64,000 nucleotides of DNA from Blepharisma japonicum (taxonomy: Eukaryota > Ciliophora > Heterotrichea > Heterotrichida > Blepharismidae), in contig CATKHK010000028.1 in NCBI GenBank assembly GCA_949751835.1, positions 310,001-374,000 of the forward strand, read 5' to 3'. Under the pieces are notes generated by a model. It worked only from the letters and a program-made list of their open reading frames with translations, searched no databases and was not told where the DNA came from. A program made the translations under genes and the position numbers. Of this stretch, positions 63,526 to 64,000 are shown in pieces. The stretch's first letter is position 1; each line of letters starts with the position of its first letter.

Positions 63526-64000
63526 TTAAAAGAAATAAGTATTAGTTAATATTACTAATAGTAAATGCCCTAGAGACACCAATCCGCATATAGCATACTT
63601 TTTGTTCTCTAAAGCAGCGTCATTTTGCATAGGAACCCACTTATAGAAAAAATAGCTTGCCCATACACATCCGAATATCATAGCGCACCATCTGACAATA
63701 TAATGAGAAAAAATACAAATAATTCCTGCAAATAAGAAAGGGATAAGCGAGTAGCCATATAAAGTGACCAGTTCTATCATAGAAACTGTACTTCCTTCGT
63801 GGCTTGCATAACAATACCCAATAGATGGGATTAAAAATGCTACTGAGTACATAAATGAGACAATTGATACCAATTTTTCTCCTGTAGACTGTGCGATGCA
63901 GTGTCTGAAACAGAATTAGCGCTGATTGCAGCGAATAAAAATATTAAGGTTTTAGTTGTCCAAAAAGTATATGCATATCTGGCTGCTTGTTTTCAAAGAA
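63526..64000 (-). CDS. Yip1-domain membrane protein, YIPF1/2-like (partial, with a frame change)
   Basis: The C-terminal part of a Golgi/ER membrane protein that runs off the right edge. Helices include LVSIVSFMYSVAFLIPSIGY, LVTLYGYSLIPFLFAGIICI and YAICGLVSLGHLLLVILTNT, matching the YGYSLxxF core of the Yip1 family, which binds Rab GTPases and helps form transport vesicles. Upstream, in another frame, AARYAYTFWTTKTLIFLFAA continues the family pattern (FW-x-TTLxF). The two frames meet near 63895-63925 with no standard 15- or 16-nt intron. A GT-AG segment of 23 bases could restore the frame but lacks the usual intron features, so a one-base indel is more likely. Confidence 0.75.

Noticed and set aside
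1-64000. Transposons, virus-like elements, CRISPR arrays, rRNA genes, telomeres
   Set aside because: I found no transposase, integrase, reverse transcriptase, capsid-like gene, repeat-spacer array, rRNA-like block or terminal repeat array on either strand.

Overview
This window is gene-dense macronuclear-type DNA from a heterotrich ciliate, most likely Blepharisma. Three things seen in the sequence support this. (1) TGA is used inside conserved domains exactly where the protein family has tryptophan, while TAA and TAG end every gene. (2) Introns are only 15 or 16 nt long, and all eleven that I could place begin GTA, end AG and carry an A six bases from the 3' end. (3) Intergenic DNA is very AT-rich and short, and genes lie on both strands. 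Stentor shares the tiny introns but uses the standard code; UGA=Trp together with 15-nt introns points to Blepharisma (established knowledge plus inference). Because TGA is sense here, genes look broken when read with the standard code; coordinates below are for the whole gene.

Layout. 1-5.4 kb: end of an unknown gene, a vacuolar-sorting-receptor-like protein, a frameshifted histidine acid phosphatase, tRNA-Phe, a small basic protein and PRPP synthetase. 5.4-11.5 kb: coiled-coil protein, a gene-poor stretch, tRNA-Arg, AP endonuclease, a NADAR protein, a TPR protein and ribosomal protein eL32. 11.6-20.6 kb: two related acidic proteins, an AGC kinase, a mitochondrial-type J-protein, ribosomal protein eS1, a Polo-like kinase and a SAXO-type microtubule protein. 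20.6-31.2 kb: a GC-richer island, tRNA-Ser, a phosphoglycerate-mutase-like protein, a FYVE/STE20 kinase, an ArfGAP, a CDPK, prefoldin subunit 2, a four-helix membrane protein and a coiled-coil protein. 31.3-45.6 kb: PH-domain protein, RINGv/FHA protein, LRRC56, a CDPK-like pseudokinase, DRG2, an augmin-like protein, an ER J/thioredoxin protein, a FYVE/CaaX protein and a cyclin. 46.5-55 kb: a zinc-binding protein cut by a 100-N gap with duplicated flanks, a tandem pair of Rab-like proteins (the second with a ruined nucleotide site), DNase II, an amino-acid transporter, tRNA-Gln and a second acid phosphatase. 54.7-64 kb: a GPI ethanolamine-phosphate-transferase-like protein, NVL/RIX7, a C2 protein, a Tudor/MBT-like protein, two unknowns and a Yip1-family protein running off the end.

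The genes are mostly independent single transcription units. Loose themes are endolysosomal/digestive function (sorting receptor, two acid phosphatases, DNase II, transporter, FYVE proteins, ArfGAP, Yip1), cilia and microtubules (SAXO, LRRC56, PLK, augmin-like) and calcium signalling (a CDPK and a pseudo-CDPK). I saw no transposon, virus-like element, CRISPR array, rRNA or telomere. The most interesting items are the CDPK-like pseudokinase, the decaying Rab duplicate, the acid phosphatase whose frameshift is explained by a lost 13-bp repeat unit, and an assembly gap whose flanks repeat exactly 127 bp.
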